A stretch of DNA of 64,000 nt from assembly GCF_902459465.1 (NCBI RefSeq), contig NC_047064.1, forward strand, positions 12,170,160-12,234,159, in the 5' to 3' direction. Of this stretch, positions 40,764 through 51,519 are shown one piece after another (position 1 is the first letter of the stretch; the number at the start of each line of letters is the position of its first letter). The position numbers were made by a program, and so were the translations under genes. This stretch comes from Asterias rubens (lineage: Eukaryota; Echinodermata; Asteroidea; Forcipulatida; Asteriidae). The notes below the pieces were generated by a model, which saw nothing but the letters and a program-made list of their open reading frames with translations, was not told where the DNA came from and ran no database searches.

Positions 40764-41095
40764 ACTGTTTATATTTGGACTGTTTGAAACCGAACTGTTT
40801 ACCCTTTGAACTGTTTAAAACTGAACTGTTTAAGATTTGGACTGCTACACGAAGTTCATATGGAAAAGACATGTAGGGACTCAGATTTAAACATCATTTC
40901 ATTTCAGCTTTTTGAAAATTTTATTTTGAAATAACTTTTCATAAGCAAGCAAAGCAAAACAAAACTTTTCGAAAGGAAAAAGAAAAGCAAGAAATTTGGA
41001 TTTGTTATTGAAACAAATTTTGTTTTTTAACTTGAGTCAAGACAAGGAAATAATTTTTTGTTTTTGTTACCAAAGGTTTCAGGCAAGCTGTTCCA

Positions 41096-41131
<36 letters not shown>

Positions 41132-41135
41132 AGGA
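40764..41135 (+). other. Gypsy 3' untranslated region and polypurine tract
   Basis: 40,760-40,850 holds four or five degenerate GAACTGTTTA repeats. The region is then A/T-rich and ends in about 30 A followed by GGGAGGAT, the polypurine tract that primes plus-strand synthesis, directly before the 3' LTR. The long A-run may be partly a replication or sequencing expansion. Confidence 0.85.
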
Positions 41136-41310
41136 TGTTGAGTTGAGGACTTGGACAAAGTTAATAGCGCCCTCAAGCGACCTTGTTTACTACTTGTTAT
41201 AAGAGACCATGTTTGATGTTACATGTACTTGTTGTGTCTCTCTACTAATAAAAGCTACTCTTACTCTGATAAAAGTCATTCTCTGACTCAGTTTGCTCGT
41301 CTACGCAACA
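41136..41310 (+). repeat. 3' LTR, 175 bp
   Basis: Same length and ends as the 5' LTR, two substitutions apart; followed by ACGAA. Confidence 0.95.
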
Positions 41311-42711
41311 ACGAAGATGGCGGAGTTGAATTTGATTTAGTTTTCGGATGTGTCTTTGGTATTATACTGTGTATGTTTCAGTTGAGTAGAGAAGAGATGA
41401 TAGTACCACTGCCCTGTACACCATACATTTAGTACAGGTTTTGATGCCACGTTGAGACCACTCTCTATGATGTAGATGCCCGAAGGATGCTGTGCAGCAG
41501 ATACCCTCTTGTTGAGCTCTTTCTCCAGGCTATTGTCCCTGGAGACTGTGCTGCCAAGATAGGTGAAGTGAGGCACACACTTTAAGGGCTGGTTGTTTAA
41601 GAGGATGGTTGGTTGGACAAGTAGAGTACGTCGTACTGGTTGGACCATGACCTCTGTTTTCTTGGTGTTTATGGTGAGACCAAACGCAGTGGCTGACCTT
41701 TCGAAACTGCTGACAAGGTTCTGCAACTCATTTTCCGAGTGAGCCACAAGAGCAGCATCGTCGGCAAACAGTAGTTCCTGCACGCCGATGAGGTGAGTTT
41801 TGGAGCTTGCTTTCAGACGTTGGATGTTGAATAGATTTCCATCGAAGCGTGTTTTGATGAAGACCCCTCCAGAAGTACCCAGTGAGGCAACTTCTAAAAC
41901 TGCTGACAAGAGGATAGTGAACAGTGTAGGGGCTAGCACACATCCTTGCTTCACTCCAATGTTAACTTTGAAGGGATCTGAAGTAGAGCCGGCAGAAGAA
42001 ACCTGACCATTCATACCATCATGAAACTTCCTGATCAGTGTGATGAGTTTTCCTGGACAGCCATACCTTTCAAGAACACTCCACAGCATAGGTCGAGGAA
42101 CTGAGTCAAAGGCTTTGGAGAAGTCAATGAAGGCTACAAAGAGTGGCATGTTTTGTTCCATAGCCTTCTCTTGAAGCTGGCGTAAGGTGAATACCATGTC
42201 GATGGTACTACGTCCTACTCGGAAGCCGCACTAACTTTCAGGTAGAACGCCATCTGTAACAGATTTCAGCCGCCTCAGAAGCAGTTTCCCAAGGATCTTC
42301 CCAGCAATGGACAACAACGAGATGCCACGATAGTTGTTGCAGTCTTGACGGCTTCCCTTACGCTTGAAGATGGTGACTATGAGAGCGTCTTTAAAGGCAT
42401 TTGGAAGATCTTCTGACATCCAACAACGAAGGTACAAACTGTGAAGTGTGGATTGAAGTAGTGGTCCGCCATGTTTGTATATCTCAGCGGGGAGGCTGTC
42501 CAAGCCTGGAGCTTTCCCGTTCAGAACTTTGTTGATTATTTCCTTGACCTCTCCAAGGGAGGCTGGCCTGGCAAGGTCCTGCTGGACATGTCGCTGCGGT
42601 ATCTGATCAAGAAACTCCTCCTGCGTATCAGATGACTTATTCAGGAGGGTCTTGAAATGGTCGCGCCAACGGTCAAAGATTTCTTGTTTGTCAGTGATGA
42701 GAGTGCTACCG
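41311..42711 (-). pseudogene. LINE reverse transcriptase (right of the gypsy insertion)
   Basis: Reading leftward: DKQEIFDRWRDHFKTLLN, APGLDSLPAEIYKHGGP, NNYRGISLLSIAGKIL, a premature TAG after GVLPES (42,231-42,233), then FIDFSKAFDSVPRPML, GVKQGCVLAPTLFTILL, the catalytic LLFADDAALVAHS, and FTYLGSTVS. The last part shifts frame near 41,440 and has a further stop before the gypsy insertion. The 5' end is truncated at about 42,711 by another repeat, so the endonuclease domain is missing. The clade is not assigned. The copy was already inactive or inactivated by the insertion. Confidence 0.9.
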
Positions 42712-42990
42712 TCAAAAGACCCTTAAAAAAAATATTTTTCATGTTTTGGGGAAAAAAGTCTAGTTTTGAGGCAGTACTGTCACAACAGGATACCATTGGC
42801 AAAGTTTTTCTCACCAGATATGAAAAGACCAATGTTGGCCCTAATTACAGAAGAAAGGAAAATTTTCTGAGACCCCTGGCAAGTTGACATTTTGGGGTCA
42901 AAAATAGGGTAAAAATTTCGATTTTGCAAGTTCTAAAAACATACTGTAATGCGCATGATGCAAAAATAGCACAAGGGCGATATTTAAAGC
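42712..42990 (+). repeat. Dispersed repeat, second copy of the 20,252-20,525 sequence
   Basis: AAAAGACCCTTAAAAAAAAT to GCGATATTTAAAG. It lacks a few bases relative to the first copy and abuts the truncated 5' end of the LINE, as the first copy abuts the satellite. Confidence 0.8.
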
Positions 42991-43251
42991 AATCAATTTT
43001 TTTTCTTAAGGAAGGCCAAGGATGATACTTTGTAGTGATATAAAAGGTTTTTTGAGACCCTAGAATCGGCCTAAAACATGTAAAATGGCCAAAAAACGAA
43101 ACGAGCCGTAACCATGGCAACAGGCTATATATAGAATTGAAAACGCAATTTTGTTTACTTGCACCCCAAGGCCCTTCCACCCACAAAGTATTCAACAAAT
43201 TCATTTTTTGACCATGAGCAACTATGTCAATTATTTACCTGAACTGACTCT
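42991..43251. other. Non-coding interval; nothing recognised
   Basis: A/T-rich, includes GTAACCATGGCAACAGG, which contains an RFX/X-box-like half-palindrome (CCATGGCAAC), near 43,109. No gene. Confidence 0.4.
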
Positions 43252-43370
43252 AAAGGGGCCGTTCACAACTATCAACATTTTCACAAGTGTACAAAGAGTA
43301 CACTTTTTCAAGACCCCCCCCCTCCCTCCTAAAAGTGTACGAACAAAATGTTGATTTTTTTTCACATAAG
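43252..43370 (+). repeat. GGGGCCGTTCACAA repeat, left copy
   Basis: AAAGGGGCCGTTCACAACTA, TCAACATTTTCAC, a pyrimidine run of C and T, and a partial inverted GTGTACGAACAAAATGTTGA. An inverted counterpart lies at about 47,800-47,862, on the far side of the foldback element. Confidence 0.65.
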
Positions 43371-43439
43371 TCTACATAGATACATGTCCTTGCTATGTAC
43401 AATGTACATAGTAAATGTTCATGTACGTGCAGAACTACG

Positions 43440-43740
43440 ATGCCGCGCATGCTGTACCAATCTTGCACTATTGTCAAATTGCGCACACCATTCCTGCACT
43501 GTTTTCAAATTGCGCAAATAATTCATGCACGATCTCCAAATTGCCAAAATTATTCCATATCTATCGGCATATAGCGCACACTACTCCAGTACTATTGTCA
43601 AATTGCGCAAACTATTCATGCTCAAATAGAAAAGCCAATTGCATAAACCATAAACCATTCCTGCACGATCGGCAGTTACACAAACTATTCCTGCAAGATG
43701 GACTGATTGTGCAAACAATTTTGCGCAAATAAATTCAACA
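43440..43740. repeat. Degenerate minisatellite, CCTGCAC...CAAATTGCGCA units
   Basis: About seven diverged units of roughly 35-45 bp built on ATTCCTGCACTGTTNTCAAA and TTGCGCAAACTATT. The 105-codon frame through it is low complexity and not supported as a gene. Confidence 0.6.
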
Positions 43741-43971
43741 CGAACAAAACTACTTAGTGCACGATCGCCCGAAAAAAAACTCGAGTTTCAGATTTGCGTC
43801 CGGGTGTTTTTCGATCTCTGATCGGTCTCCTAATACCACGTAAACTTGATTTCAAATCTGAGAGTGCGGTAATTTCTCTGCATATCAGCCACGCATAATT
43901 CCCCCGTAGATTTGCTAACTCACTCTAATGATGGATGTTTGACCACGAGAGGGCGCTGTTTCATCCAATAA

Positions 43972-44121
43972 AGACCTTTTCGCAAATACCGGGGCGCGCG
44001 CGTAAATCTTGGAATTAGGTGCATTGTGGTCTAGCTGGTATCCAAATTTGATCCATATCTATCCCACAATGCACCTCATTCAACAGTCTGCGCTTGCGCA
44101 TTGGTATTTGCGATAAGGTCT
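43972..44121. mobile_element. Short MITE, 150 bp
   Basis: Ends AGACCTTTTCGCAAATACC and, inverted, GGTATTTGCGATAAGGTCT; a second inverted pair AGGTGCATTGTGG / CCACAATGCACCT lies inside, with a GGCGCGCGCG block. No coding content. The ~37 bp that follows at 44,141-44,177 (CGACTTGGAACCAAGTCTAA) also occurs at 52,453-52,490. Confidence 0.7.
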
Positions 44122-44312
44122 ATATCAGGACAACTAAACCGCACGATCACGACTTGGAACCAAGTCTAAATACCACGCTGTTGTCAAAATGTAGTCAGGA
44201 TGCCCTGCGACACAGAGAAAAATGCATGCGGAATGCCGTTACAAAATAGCCGACTTCTGGGTACCAGTCGCTGCACACTGTATGAAACACAAAAAAGTAC
44301 CAAGCTGAAGAT

Positions 44313-44425
44313 AGCCGCGAATTCTCAGCCGCGAATTCCCAGCCGCGAATGCCAGCCGCGAATTCTCAATTTACGGCCGAAAAGTCCAGCCGCTAATTCG
44401 AGCCGCCACGCCAGCCGCGAATTTC
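44313..44425 (+). repeat. Outer tandem domain of the left foldback arm (AGCCGCGAATTC units)
   Basis: Seven units of 12-14 bp, AGCCGCGAATTCTC and variants, with one interruption (AATTTACGGCCGAAAAGTCC). Several contain EcoRI-type GAATTC. GC-rich in an otherwise AT-rich element. Confidence 0.85.
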
Positions 44426-44821
44426 ATTACCAAAGTAGTTTCACGAAGCGACAGGATTTCCTAAGTTGTTCACACACATAAGCCACTATTTCTTAAATTT
44501 TGTAAAATCATGGCAATTTTGAATGTTGGTTTTGCAAAATTTTGGTCATGGTAACAACATGTAGGCCAAATTGGGTTAAGATAATTGAATTTTTAATGCT
44601 TTAGTCGATCCATCAAACTTTAATGGTTACATATCGACTTTCTGAATATCAGTTGTTTTAAAAATAAAAAATAATAATAAACATTGCATTGAACAAAATG
44701 TACCTAATATGATCCACAGATAATAAATTTAGTGTTAAATCTTTAGACACTAAATTAATATTCCATTGCAGCTTTACTAGGCCCACTAATTAGTTCCTAA
44801 TTACATTTATTTTGTGTTTTT

Positions 44822-45835
44822 TGTTAATAGCAAAAGAAGTCACTTTTAAACGCAATTTACCTCGCATAATTAACAAAAAAATTAATTTTATGGGTTAATT
44901 ATTAAGACCATTTCATATCACATCGAAATATTCCGTTGAAGCTAATTAAACCAACAAATTAATCATAATGACACCCATTTATAGGGTATGGGTTTTGTCT
45001 CTTTTGAAGGGAATTTTTAATCAAAGAAATAACGTAAGTAGTCACTTTAAAACAAAATGTACCTCACATAATTAACAAATTGTTACTTTTTAGTGATTAA
45101 TCATTAAGACCATTTCATAACACATTGAAATATTCCGTTGCAGCTAATTAGACCAACGAATTGGTGCCTAATTAAACCACTCTATATGTGTTGTGGGTTT
45201 AGTCTCATTTGAAGGGAATTTTTAGACAAAAAAAATCACGTAAGTAGTCACTTTAAAACAAAATGTACCTCACATAATTAACAAATTGTTACTTTTTAGT
45301 GTTTAATCATTAAGACCATTTCATAACACATCGAAATATTCCGTTGCAGCTAATTACACCATCTGATTGGTGCCTAATTAAACCATTTTATATGTTGTGG
45401 GTTTTGTCTCGTTTGGAGGGAATTTTTCTCAAAGAAATAATTTAGGTAGTCACTTTAAAACAAAATGTACCTCACATAATTAACAAATAATTAATTTGTA
45501 GTGTTTAATTATTAAGACCATTTCATAACACATCGAAATATTCCGTTGCAGCTAATTAGACCAACGAATTGGTGCCTAATTAAACCACTCTATATGTTGT
45601 GGGTTTTGTCTCATTTGAAGGGAATTTTTAGACTAAAAAATAGTGTAAGTAGTCACTTTAAAACAAAATGTACCTCACATAATTAACAAATTGTTACTTT
45701 TTAGTGTTTAATCGTTAAGACCTTTTCATATAACACATCGAAATATTCCGTTGCAGCTAATTAGACCAACTAATTGGTGCCTAATTAAACCACTTTATAT
45801 GCTATGGGTTTTGTCTCTTTTGAAGGGAATTTTTA
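44822..45835 (+). repeat. Inner ~205 bp tandem array, left arm
   Basis: Units begin near 44,822 (degenerate), 45,033, 45,238, 45,443 and 45,646 with GTAAGTAGTCACTTTAAAAC. Each contains AACACATCGAAATATTCCGT and GGTGCCTAATTAAACCA. Confidence 0.85.
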
Positions 45836-47190
45836 GAGACAAACCCATACCGCATTTAAAGTGGTATAGTTAGGCACCAATTAGTTGGTCTAATCATGGT
45901 CTAATTAGCTGCAACGGAATATTTCGATGTGTTATAAAATGTCCCAAATGATTTAATACTAAAAATGTTTTAAAGGTACTACTTACATTATTTCTTTGAT
46001 AGAAATTCCCTTAAAATGAGACAAAACCCGCAACATATAAAGTGGTTTATTTAACAACCAATTAGTTGGTGTAATTAGCTGCAACGGAATATTTCGATGT
46101 GTTATGTGATGGTCTTAATGATTAAACACTAAAAAGTAACAATTTGTTAATTATGTGAGGTACATTTTGTTTTAAAGTGACTACTTACGTTATCTTTTAG
46201 TCTAAAAATTCCCTTCAAATGAGACAAAACCCACAACATATAAAGTGGTTTAATTAGGCACCAATTAGATGGTGTAATTAGCTGCAACGAAATACAATGT
46301 ATTTCGATGTGTTATGTGATGGTCTTGATGATTAAATACTAAAAAGTAATAATTTGTTAATGCTGTGCGGTACATTTTGTTTTAAAGTGACTACTTACGT
46401 TATTTTTTAGTCTAAAAATTCCCTTCAAATGAGACAAAAAACACAACATATAGAGTGGTTTAATTAGGCACCAATTCGTTGGTCTAATTAGCTGCAACGG
46501 AATATTTCGATGTGTTATGTGATGGTCTTAATGATTAAACACTAAAAAGTAATAATTTGTTAGTTATGTGAGGTACATTTTATTTAAAAGTGACTACTTA
46601 CATTGTTTCTTTGATTAAAAGTTCCCTTCAAATGAGACAAAACCAAACACTTATAAACTGTTTTATTTAAGAACTAATTACATGGTCTAGTTAGCTGCAA
46701 CGGAATATTTCAATGTGTTATGAAATTAATGGTCTTAATAATTCAATACTAAAAACTAACAATTTGTTAATTATATAAGGTACATTTTGTTTTAAAGTGA
46801 CTACTTACGTTATTTTTTTGATAAAAATTCCCTTCAAATGAGACAAAACTCACAACATATAAAGTGGTTTATTTAAGAACTAATTAGTTGGTGTAATTAG
46901 CTGCAACTGAATATTTTAATGTGTTATGAAATGGTCTTGATGATCAAACACTCAAAATTAATTATTTGTCAATTATGTGAGGTACATTTTGTTTAAAGTG
47001 ACTAAGTACGTTGATTTAGTTTGTAAAAATTTCCTTCAAAAGAGACAAACCCCACACAATATATTAAATGGTAAAACTAGGAACAAATTTGTTGTTCTAA
47101 TTAGCTCAACGGAATATTTAGATGTGTTATGAAATGGTCTTAACGACTAAATTATTTGTTAATTACGTACGGTACTTTGGTTTAACGTTT
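45836..47190 (-). repeat. Inner ~205 bp tandem array, right arm (inverted)
   Basis: Units end with GTTTTAAAGTGACTACTTAC near 45,985, 46,190, 46,400, 46,603, 46,808 and 47,010, then a decayed unit. Individual units differ by several percent, so they are not recent copies of one another. Confidence 0.85.
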
Positions 47191-47412
47191 GTCTTTTTCA
47201 AAACAACTGCAGAGAGTCGACTACGTTACTATTAAAGATAAAGCATTAAACAATCAATTATCTTACCCTAATTTGGCCTCCATTTTGTTATAATGAACGA
47301 AATTTTACAAAACCAATATTCAAAATTGCCATGAATTTACCAAACTAAAGAAACAGTGGCTAAAGTGTGGGTGAACAACTTAGGAAATGTTGTCGCTTCG
47401 TGAAACGGGAAA

Positions 47413-47521
47413 AGCGCGGCTGGCGCGGCGACTCGAATTAGCGGCTGGACTTTTCGGCCGTAAATTGAGAATTCGCGGCTGGCATTCGCGGCTGGGAATT
47501 CGCGGCTGAGAATTCGCGGCT
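47413..47521 (-). repeat. Outer tandem domain of the right foldback arm
   Basis: GAATTCGCGGCT units in inverse order, including the same TTTTCGGCCGTAAATTGAG interruption as the left arm. Confidence 0.85.
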
Positions 47522-47605
47522 AGCTTCAGCTTGGTACAAAAAGTAGGTGATGCAGTGCATTGAATGGTGGTTTGTGTTCGTCTAGTGTTTTTCAAAATTT
47601 GTTGT

Positions 47606-47708
47606 CCGGGCGTGATAAATTTGTTTTCCCCCGGACGAAGAGTTTGTCTGGGCGCAGCATTTTTTGTCCGGGTGCATTTGATATTTTGTCCGGGCGCAGC
47701 GCCGGACA
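47606..47708. repeat. Cluster of TTTTGTCCGGGCG motifs
   Basis: Four direct copies (47,600, 47,644, 47,657 and 47,684 areas) and two inverted (CCCCCGGACGA, GCGCCGGACAAAA). The last two form a near-perfect hairpin at 47,681-47,708. Non-coding. Confidence 0.65.
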
Positions 47709-47799
47709 AAACCCCATGTTAGCAATGTCGGAAGTGGCGACGAGCCAAAAAAAAGATTGACATTAAAAATATTTTTAAAAGCGTACGGCAGGCATAAAC

Positions 47800-47862
47800 C
47801 CCCTCCCCCCAGCGTACGGTTTGTACGCTCATGAAAATGTTGATAATTGTGAACGGCCCCTA
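47800..47862 (-). repeat. GGGGCCGTTCACAA repeat, right (inverted) copy
   Basis: Complement reads AGGGGCCGTTCACAATTATC then AACATTTTCATGAGCGTAC and a pyrimidine/purine run, matching 43,252-43,330 in inverse orientation. Confidence 0.65.
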
Positions 47863-47960
47863 AGTGGACCACAGATTGTCAACATGTTGAAGAGCGCACT
47901 GACAGGAGATGAACTCATGTTATACCCAGACAACAACATACTTTTTATCTATTAATTGGT

Positions 47961-48208
47961 TTTTACCCATACACCGATGTGTGTCAGCACATGTAGGCCT
48001 ATACATGTACTCAGTACTTTCCCGAGTCCTGTGAAAAAATATCTCAGGCATGTAACTCGGCTGAGATTCGAGACTACCGAGGTTGCCCAGTAGCTAGAGG
48101 CAGTTCGAATCCTATGTTTTGGCAGCAGGTACCGCAACGATATCAAGAGATGTTAAATTTGCATCGGGGATAAAGAATATTTTTACCCATACACCGATGT
48201 GTGTCAGC
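47961..48208. repeat. 30 bp direct repeat around a 190 bp insert
   Basis: TTTTTACCCATACACCGATG then TGTGTCAG occurs at about 47,962 and 48,180. The insert contains GTTCGAATCC, a tRNA B-box-like sequence, but no convincing tRNA fold. Confidence 0.55.
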
Positions 48209-48209
48209 C

Positions 48210-49510
48210 ATGGACTTTTTATCCTCGATACGGATGCTTCTGATACAGGCATTGGTGCAACCCTTTCACAACTTCAATGGTGTGAACAAAAGCAACATGA
48301 CGAAGAAAGACCGATACCGTACGCTAGTTGGTCGATGACCAAACCTCAGTGGCGATATTGTGCGACGAGACGCGATCTCCTTTAAATTATAACGTTTGTA
48401 CAATACTTCAGACACAACTTGCTTGGAAAGCAGTTTTTGATCCGCACAGACCACAGTGCTCTGAGATGGGTTATGACGTTTAAAGACCCAGTAGACCAAA
48501 TGGCTAGTGATCCTGAAGAGCGTCCGTGCTACGACGGTAGGACCATCCTCACTGAGTTACCATGCGTGGTTGTGACAAGTGTGTCGCCAAAAGTGAACTT
48601 CGGTCCGGTTTCAATAAAGTCAACATTGATAGTCCCTCTTTCGGCCAAGCGGATCCATTCAATGTTGGAAACAACTCCAGAGTCCTCTCAGAACTCTTCC
48701 AATTATGACCCGTCTTCCAAAAGTGAAGACCCCCCGGGTGTTGTGACTCGCTAGATCCCCAGACCGGAACTGGTACTTGACCTCTCCTGGGCGACAGTAC
48801 TCGTGCTGTTGACATCAGTGGTAACAATTCTATTCGATAGTATGAGCAACCTAGGCGACTGTTTATGGCGCACGTGCAGTACAGTCACCAGCGACTTGTG
48901 GGTATCGACTCCCACTAGCAGTTTTGCAAATACAGATGGAGAAACCCCCCGGACAAGCCCCATTGTCCAACGCCTCGCCAGGGATCCAGCACCCTACCAA
49001 GGTGCAAGAGTCGGTAACAGACATAACCAACATCAGAACTGATGAACAGAAAATACCAGAGTGTAGCGGAGTAAATAGTGATACGCCCTGTACCCCTGCC
49101 AAGGGTGCCTCAGCTGATGCCGGTTCCATCGCTGGTTAGCAACAAGACACACCCTGGGTAAACGGCTACTCATCTAATGACATTGCCAAAATGCAGAGAG
49201 CGGATCCAGATATTAGTGGAATACTGGGGTGGCTTGATAACTCTCCCGAGAGACCGAAACGAGACCTGGCGGCTGGCAAAAGCCTAGCAACCAGAAAACT
49301 CTGGTTGCTATCCACGACGGTGTTCTAAACAATAGGTGCTTCAGACAAAACATTGTCCTACTTGCAAATGGTTGTCCCTAAAGAGCTGCAAGACACCATC
49401 TTGCACGCGACGCATGATGCCGTGACCTCCGCCCACCTTGGGGTAAAGAAAACTATTCATAAAACAAAACACAAAGTACAATGCCATGCCAATGTGCGTA
49501 ATCATTTGTA
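48210..49510 (+). pseudogene. Decayed Ty3/gypsy pol fragment (RNase H to integrase finger)
   Basis: Bases 48,212-48,385 encode the RNase H start FILDTDASDTGIGATLSQL and IPYASWSMTKPQWRYCATRR. 48,419-48,510 continues LGKQFLIRTDHSALRW. 49,150-49,250 reads DIAKMQRADPDISGILGWL. 49,365-49,470 gives the integrase H2C2 region MVVPKELQDTILHATHDA then AHLGVKKTIHKTK. Frames change several times and stops intervene; the integrase core and LTRs are absent. It is older than, and from a different lineage than, the element at 36.3 kb. Confidence 0.8.
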
Positions 49511-50205
49511 TACAAAAACCATCCGTGTCCTTGAACACACACTCGATTGCGTGTATTCCTTATGTAGTACATTTTGTACACGGGTGGTTTGGCGTGTAAT
49601 TCCCAATGTAATATCGTCATGCACATTCTGAATTGTACACAAGCAATGGCAAGCTCCGTCTTACTCACAGCTGTCAACCACTTTACCTTACTACCCACAA
49701 CTCCTTATTTTAATATTTGGGTATCAATTTGCCACTTCCGACGACCTTCCAGCATTTCAGTTTTCCATTGGTCAAGACCCCAAATTGGCTAATGTTTAAT
49801 TAATTTCTATACTCCAGCTTTCTATAAAAGCCCAGGATTTTCCTCGTCCAGACATAATAATTTGGTATACTCCAGATAACAACTCCAGATAATAATTTGA
49901 TATACTCCAGATAACATTTCCAGATAACTCAATACGTTCCAGATATATTCAAGTACTCCATAGACTCGAGTGCCTTGTTTATTCTTTCATGATGAAATGG
50001 CTTTATGAACCTAACAGTAAAAGTAGTGGCATTATTGCGCTACCACAGTTTGTAATGTCAGTAGTGACTCAGCTAATAAACCAGTTCATGTTTTGTCAGA
50101 ATAAGTCAGACTTCTGCAACTTCATTACTTGTATTATTGTCTTCCCCATATGTGATAAGCCAGCACACTCGCCTCATGCGAAGAACGCAACAATATTATG
50201 GTCTT
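49511..50205. other. Non-coding interval with an ACTCCAGATAA minisatellite
   Basis: Bases 49,866-49,955 hold five or six degenerate units of ACTCCAGATAACAACTCCAG type. Otherwise nothing is recognised. Confidence 0.5.
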
Positions 50206-50321
50206 TTATGTATATCTACACATGTATATATATTTTTGTCTTTGCTCTTAAATATGGGTTTGCTCTTATAATGGTTTTGCTCTTATGTTTTGCTCATTTA
50301 GTCATAAACGGCCCCTCATAC
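50206..50321 (-). repeat. Inverted copy of the 2,350-2,400 repeat end
   Basis: GTTTTGCTCATTTAGTCATA then AACGGCCCCTCATA is the complement of the sequence at 2,347-2,380; the adjoining TTGCTCTTA...ATATATAT part matches the AT-rich minisatellite there. Confidence 0.7.
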
Positions 50322-51519
50322 AGCTCGCCATGGTAGCTTCGCTGTTCTAGTTTAAATTTTTAGCCTAGAAAAGTTAGAATACTTCATAAACTCTGGAGCA
50401 TGCTTTTTAAAACGGGGGAGACAGTTGTAAACAAAACATTAGTTGCTTCAAAATGAGTGTGAACACCGTTCATTTCACCAATCTCTGTCTGACTTAGGAT
50501 TAGGGTAAACTGGGGTAAAAATACGTGTTTTTCTAGTTTTTGCAAAATAACTCGGCATTGCACAGGGAAACTAGGAAACAAACGTGTTGTTTGTTCCCGC
50601 TACATATCTCCTCTAATGTGTGCAAATATAAACTTATTGTAATCATGCTGATCAGGGGAAATTATCCACCCTTTTGGGAAGGAAGTTTGGCGTGCGTTTT
50701 TACCCGGGTCTTGGGTAAAAAAAAAGGCCTGCCCACATTTTGTATGTCAAAAGATGATTTTACAAGAGGTTTTCACAAAGTATTTAATACTCAGGGGAAA
50801 CTATATCAAATACAAACAACTTTTCAAACGCAGAAGAATAGTTATAACTACAAACTTTATCAACTGTAACAGTTATTCTTATGTAGCTTGGAAGTCTAAC
50901 ATTTGCTTACATAATTTGCACACAACAAATTTGTAGGCTTATAACTGACCAAATGTTGCTAAGCTAAAATATGAACACCCATACATTGTAGCTCCAGCTT
51001 AGAGTCTACTGGTCAAGGGACATTACTCCTGAACTCCTGGTCACTGAAATGCCTCCAATAATCAAGGGAGACTAGTTTCATTCTGAAGCTAGACCTGTTT
51101 TGTTATTTCTGCGATATTGACCACCAACTCATCTTGGTGCTGACTTTGAACGCGTCTGACTCTAATTGTGTTTCTATTTTGTCTTTAAAGAATCCTCTAA
51201 TGAACACTCACACACACAAACAATTATTGTTCTACCTAAAACTGATGGGTCTACCCTACATGTATTCAAATTAAATGATTTAAATAATAAATAAAATAAA
51301 GAAGTGTATACAAAATAAATAGATTTGACCCTTGAGCATCACCTCTGTTTCATCTCTTATGGTAGTGGTGAGTTTGGGGCAATTTCAAAGGCCCATTTCT
51401 CAAAGTCTAGAAAAGAATAATGTCTCTATAGATAATTAACAGAATCTGCTTTCAAAATTGATTCTAAGACTGATTTTTTAGGGGGTAATATATCCACTAA
51501 AGCCTACAAAACTTTACAA
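50322..51519. other. Non-coding interval; no gene recognised
   Basis: AT-rich. A 109-codon frame at 50,540-50,869 shows no family features. A stretch of AATAAATAAAATAAA lies near 51,285. Confidence 0.5.

Larger units (their letters stand above)
36323..41310 (+). mobile_element. Mag-like Ty3/gypsy LTR retrotransposon, 4,988 bp
   Basis: Bounded by 175 bp LTRs with TGTTG...CAACA ends and an exact 5 bp target duplication. Internal order: primer site, gag with zinc knuckles and protease, reverse transcriptase, RNase H, integrase, A/T-rich tail and polypurine tract. There is no env. I compared the two LTRs by eye and found two substitutions in 175, so insertion was recent. The pol frame is nevertheless broken by an indel near 38,145, a 17 bp duplication at 40,163-40,196 and a shift near 40,560. 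The copy could not supply its own proteins in full. Gag order and RT style resemble the Mag lineage, which includes sea urchin SURL elements. Confidence 0.95.
44297..47537. mobile_element. Foldback (FB/TU-like) element, 3.24 kb
   Basis: The whole stretch is a giant inverted repeat with its centre near 45,836. Outer ends read GTACCAAGCTGAAG, followed by short tandem GC-rich units and a ~300 bp unique block (CATGGCAATTTTGAATNTTGG, then GGCCAAATT). Inner tandem ~205 bp units follow, four to five in the left arm and six in the right, in opposite orientation. Modular inverted arms made of nested tandem repeats define foldback elements such as Drosophila FB and sea urchin TU. No transposase is present. 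Flanks are A-rich (AAAAAA / AAAAAG), so the target duplication cannot be fixed. Confidence 0.85.

Noticed and set aside
44200-44481. 93-codon frame over the foldback outer repeats
   Set aside because: It translates the AGCCGCGAATTC units; the same peptide appears in the inverted arm at 47.4-47.7 kb.
47990-48180. tRNA gene suggested by GTTCGAATCC
   Set aside because: No matching A box at the right distance and no acceptor or T-arm pairing; at most a decayed SINE-like B box.
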